64,000 bases of DNA. It comes from Leishmania donovani. Lineage: Eukaryota > Euglenozoa > Kinetoplastea > Trypanosomatida > Trypanosomatidae. Position numbers and translations under genes: made by a program. The notes under the pieces are model-generated. The model was not told the origin of the DNA. It ran no database searches and saw nothing but the letters and a program-made list of their open reading frames with translations. Position 1 is the stretch's first letter. The number at the start of each line of letters is the position of its first letter. Location of the stretch: assembly GCF_000227135.1 (NCBI RefSeq), contig NC_018262.1, positions 1,436,223 through 1,500,222 of the forward strand, given 5' to 3'. Shown in pieces: positions 63,427-64,000 of this stretch.

Positions 63427-63773
63427 GTGGCTGCTCGCTTAGGAGGCGTCATCATCGATGAATAAAGTATTTGCCCTCTTGTATAGGTGGCCCACAATGT
63501 AAAGACCAATCCGTTGTGACGCGCACGAACGTTTTCGCGCACAAAAGCAGCCAGAAAGCCTGGCTGAGATGCCGTAAAAAATGTTCTTGACTGCCTTTCT
63601 CGAATGCTGTACAGACACATGACCAAAATTACCCATTGACCGGGCACCACTGTCTCACATGATGAAGCAACACGTAGAGAACTTAGAACACGCCCATTCT
63701 GCCACACAACACAAGTCGAGCTCCACTCGACCCCGGGCTGCCGCAGGCCCCACACCTCGTTGCTCGAAGCAGC
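63427..63773 (+). repeat. Gap-flanking direct repeat, right copy
   Basis: Second copy of 62981-63327. It begins exactly at the gap edge and leads into dispersed-repeat copy E. Confidence 0.95.
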
Positions 63774-64000
63774 GCTACACACGCGCGTCACAGCAATGCG
63801 CCGACTCAGTCACATGAGCACGGCCGCGGCCTCGAACTCTGCCCACCACCCGCCTCGCAGGTCGCCCCGACGCCACGCCACGTCGTGGGCGCTGGACCCT
63901 GTCGCCACCATCAGTGGCGCCGCGTTGGCAGGGATAGGGCAGTGGGGGTGGTTCGGCATCCATGCAGAGTGGGGGCGCTCGGACCCAGATCACACACGGG
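63721..64000. repeat. 293-bp dispersed repeat, copy E (runs off the window)
   Basis: Visible for 280 bases to the window end. It has the CCCAGATC variant shared with copy B and the same orientation as all other copies. Confidence 0.9.

Noticed and set aside
1..64000. Telomeric repeats or tRNA/rRNA clusters
   Set aside because: No TTAGGG arrays, no tRNA-like A/B boxes with cloverleaf and no rRNA core sequence noticed on reading; a tRNAscan run would be decisive.

Overview
The window is nuclear DNA of a trypanosomatid, most likely Leishmania or a close relative. Sixteen intron-less protein genes all lie on the minus strand, head to tail, as in one kinetoplastid polycistronic unit read from right to left. 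Coding regions are GC-rich. The spacers are long, and their plus strand is purine-rich, so the transcript side carries the pyrimidine tracts expected for trans-splicing and polyadenylation. CA/TG and AT microsatellites are common in the spacers. Several families are recognisably kinetoplastid or eukaryotic: PNO1, XPG/Rad2, PPIL3, ISCU, NDUFB7 and METTL2/6-type tRNA methyltransferase. There are four N gaps (412-1031, 27987-28044, 30143-30241, 63328-63426), each beside repeated sequence, so the assembly is least reliable there.

Layout from left to right. 1-1377 is a GC-rich, non-genic element, inverted relative to a related block at 28-30 kb. 1.4-4.7 kb is purine-rich spacer. 4.7-20 kb holds an FCP/SCP-type phosphatase, an unknown 426-residue protein, PNO1, a coiled-coil protein and a Sec14-like lipid-transfer protein. 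23.8-27.4 kb holds a 1190-residue FUSC/ArAE-like membrane protein, flanked on both sides by copies of a 293-bp dispersed repeat. 28.0-30.1 kb is a 1033-bp GC-rich tandem repeat. 30.8-46.5 kb holds two MATE-family transporters bracketing XPG, a tRNA m3C methyltransferase, a PPIL3 cyclophilin and the Fe-S scaffold ISCU. 48-60 kb holds an acidic unknown protein, an 860-residue protein with PH-like ends, a 1582-residue multi-zinc-finger protein with a mitochondrial-looking N terminus, and NDUFB7. 60-64 kb is spacer with a possible decayed gene, a gap-flanking duplication and two more copies of the dispersed repeat.

The genes do not form a pathway, which is normal for kinetoplastid polycistrons. 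There are themes: mitochondrial function (ISCU, NDUFB7, probably the zinc-finger protein), RNA maturation (PNO1 in 40S assembly, METTL in tRNA modification, PPIL3 in the spliceosome), DNA repair (XPG) and transport (FUSC-like, two MATE paralogues). With no gene-specific promoters expected, regulation should lie in the UTRs. The same-orientation dispersed repeats sit in the likely 3' UTRs and are the best candidates for cis-regulatory sequence of retroposon (SIDER-like) origin.

Starts were set at the first plausible in-frame ATG. Several upstream extensions of these frames begin only at GTG or TTG and were discarded.
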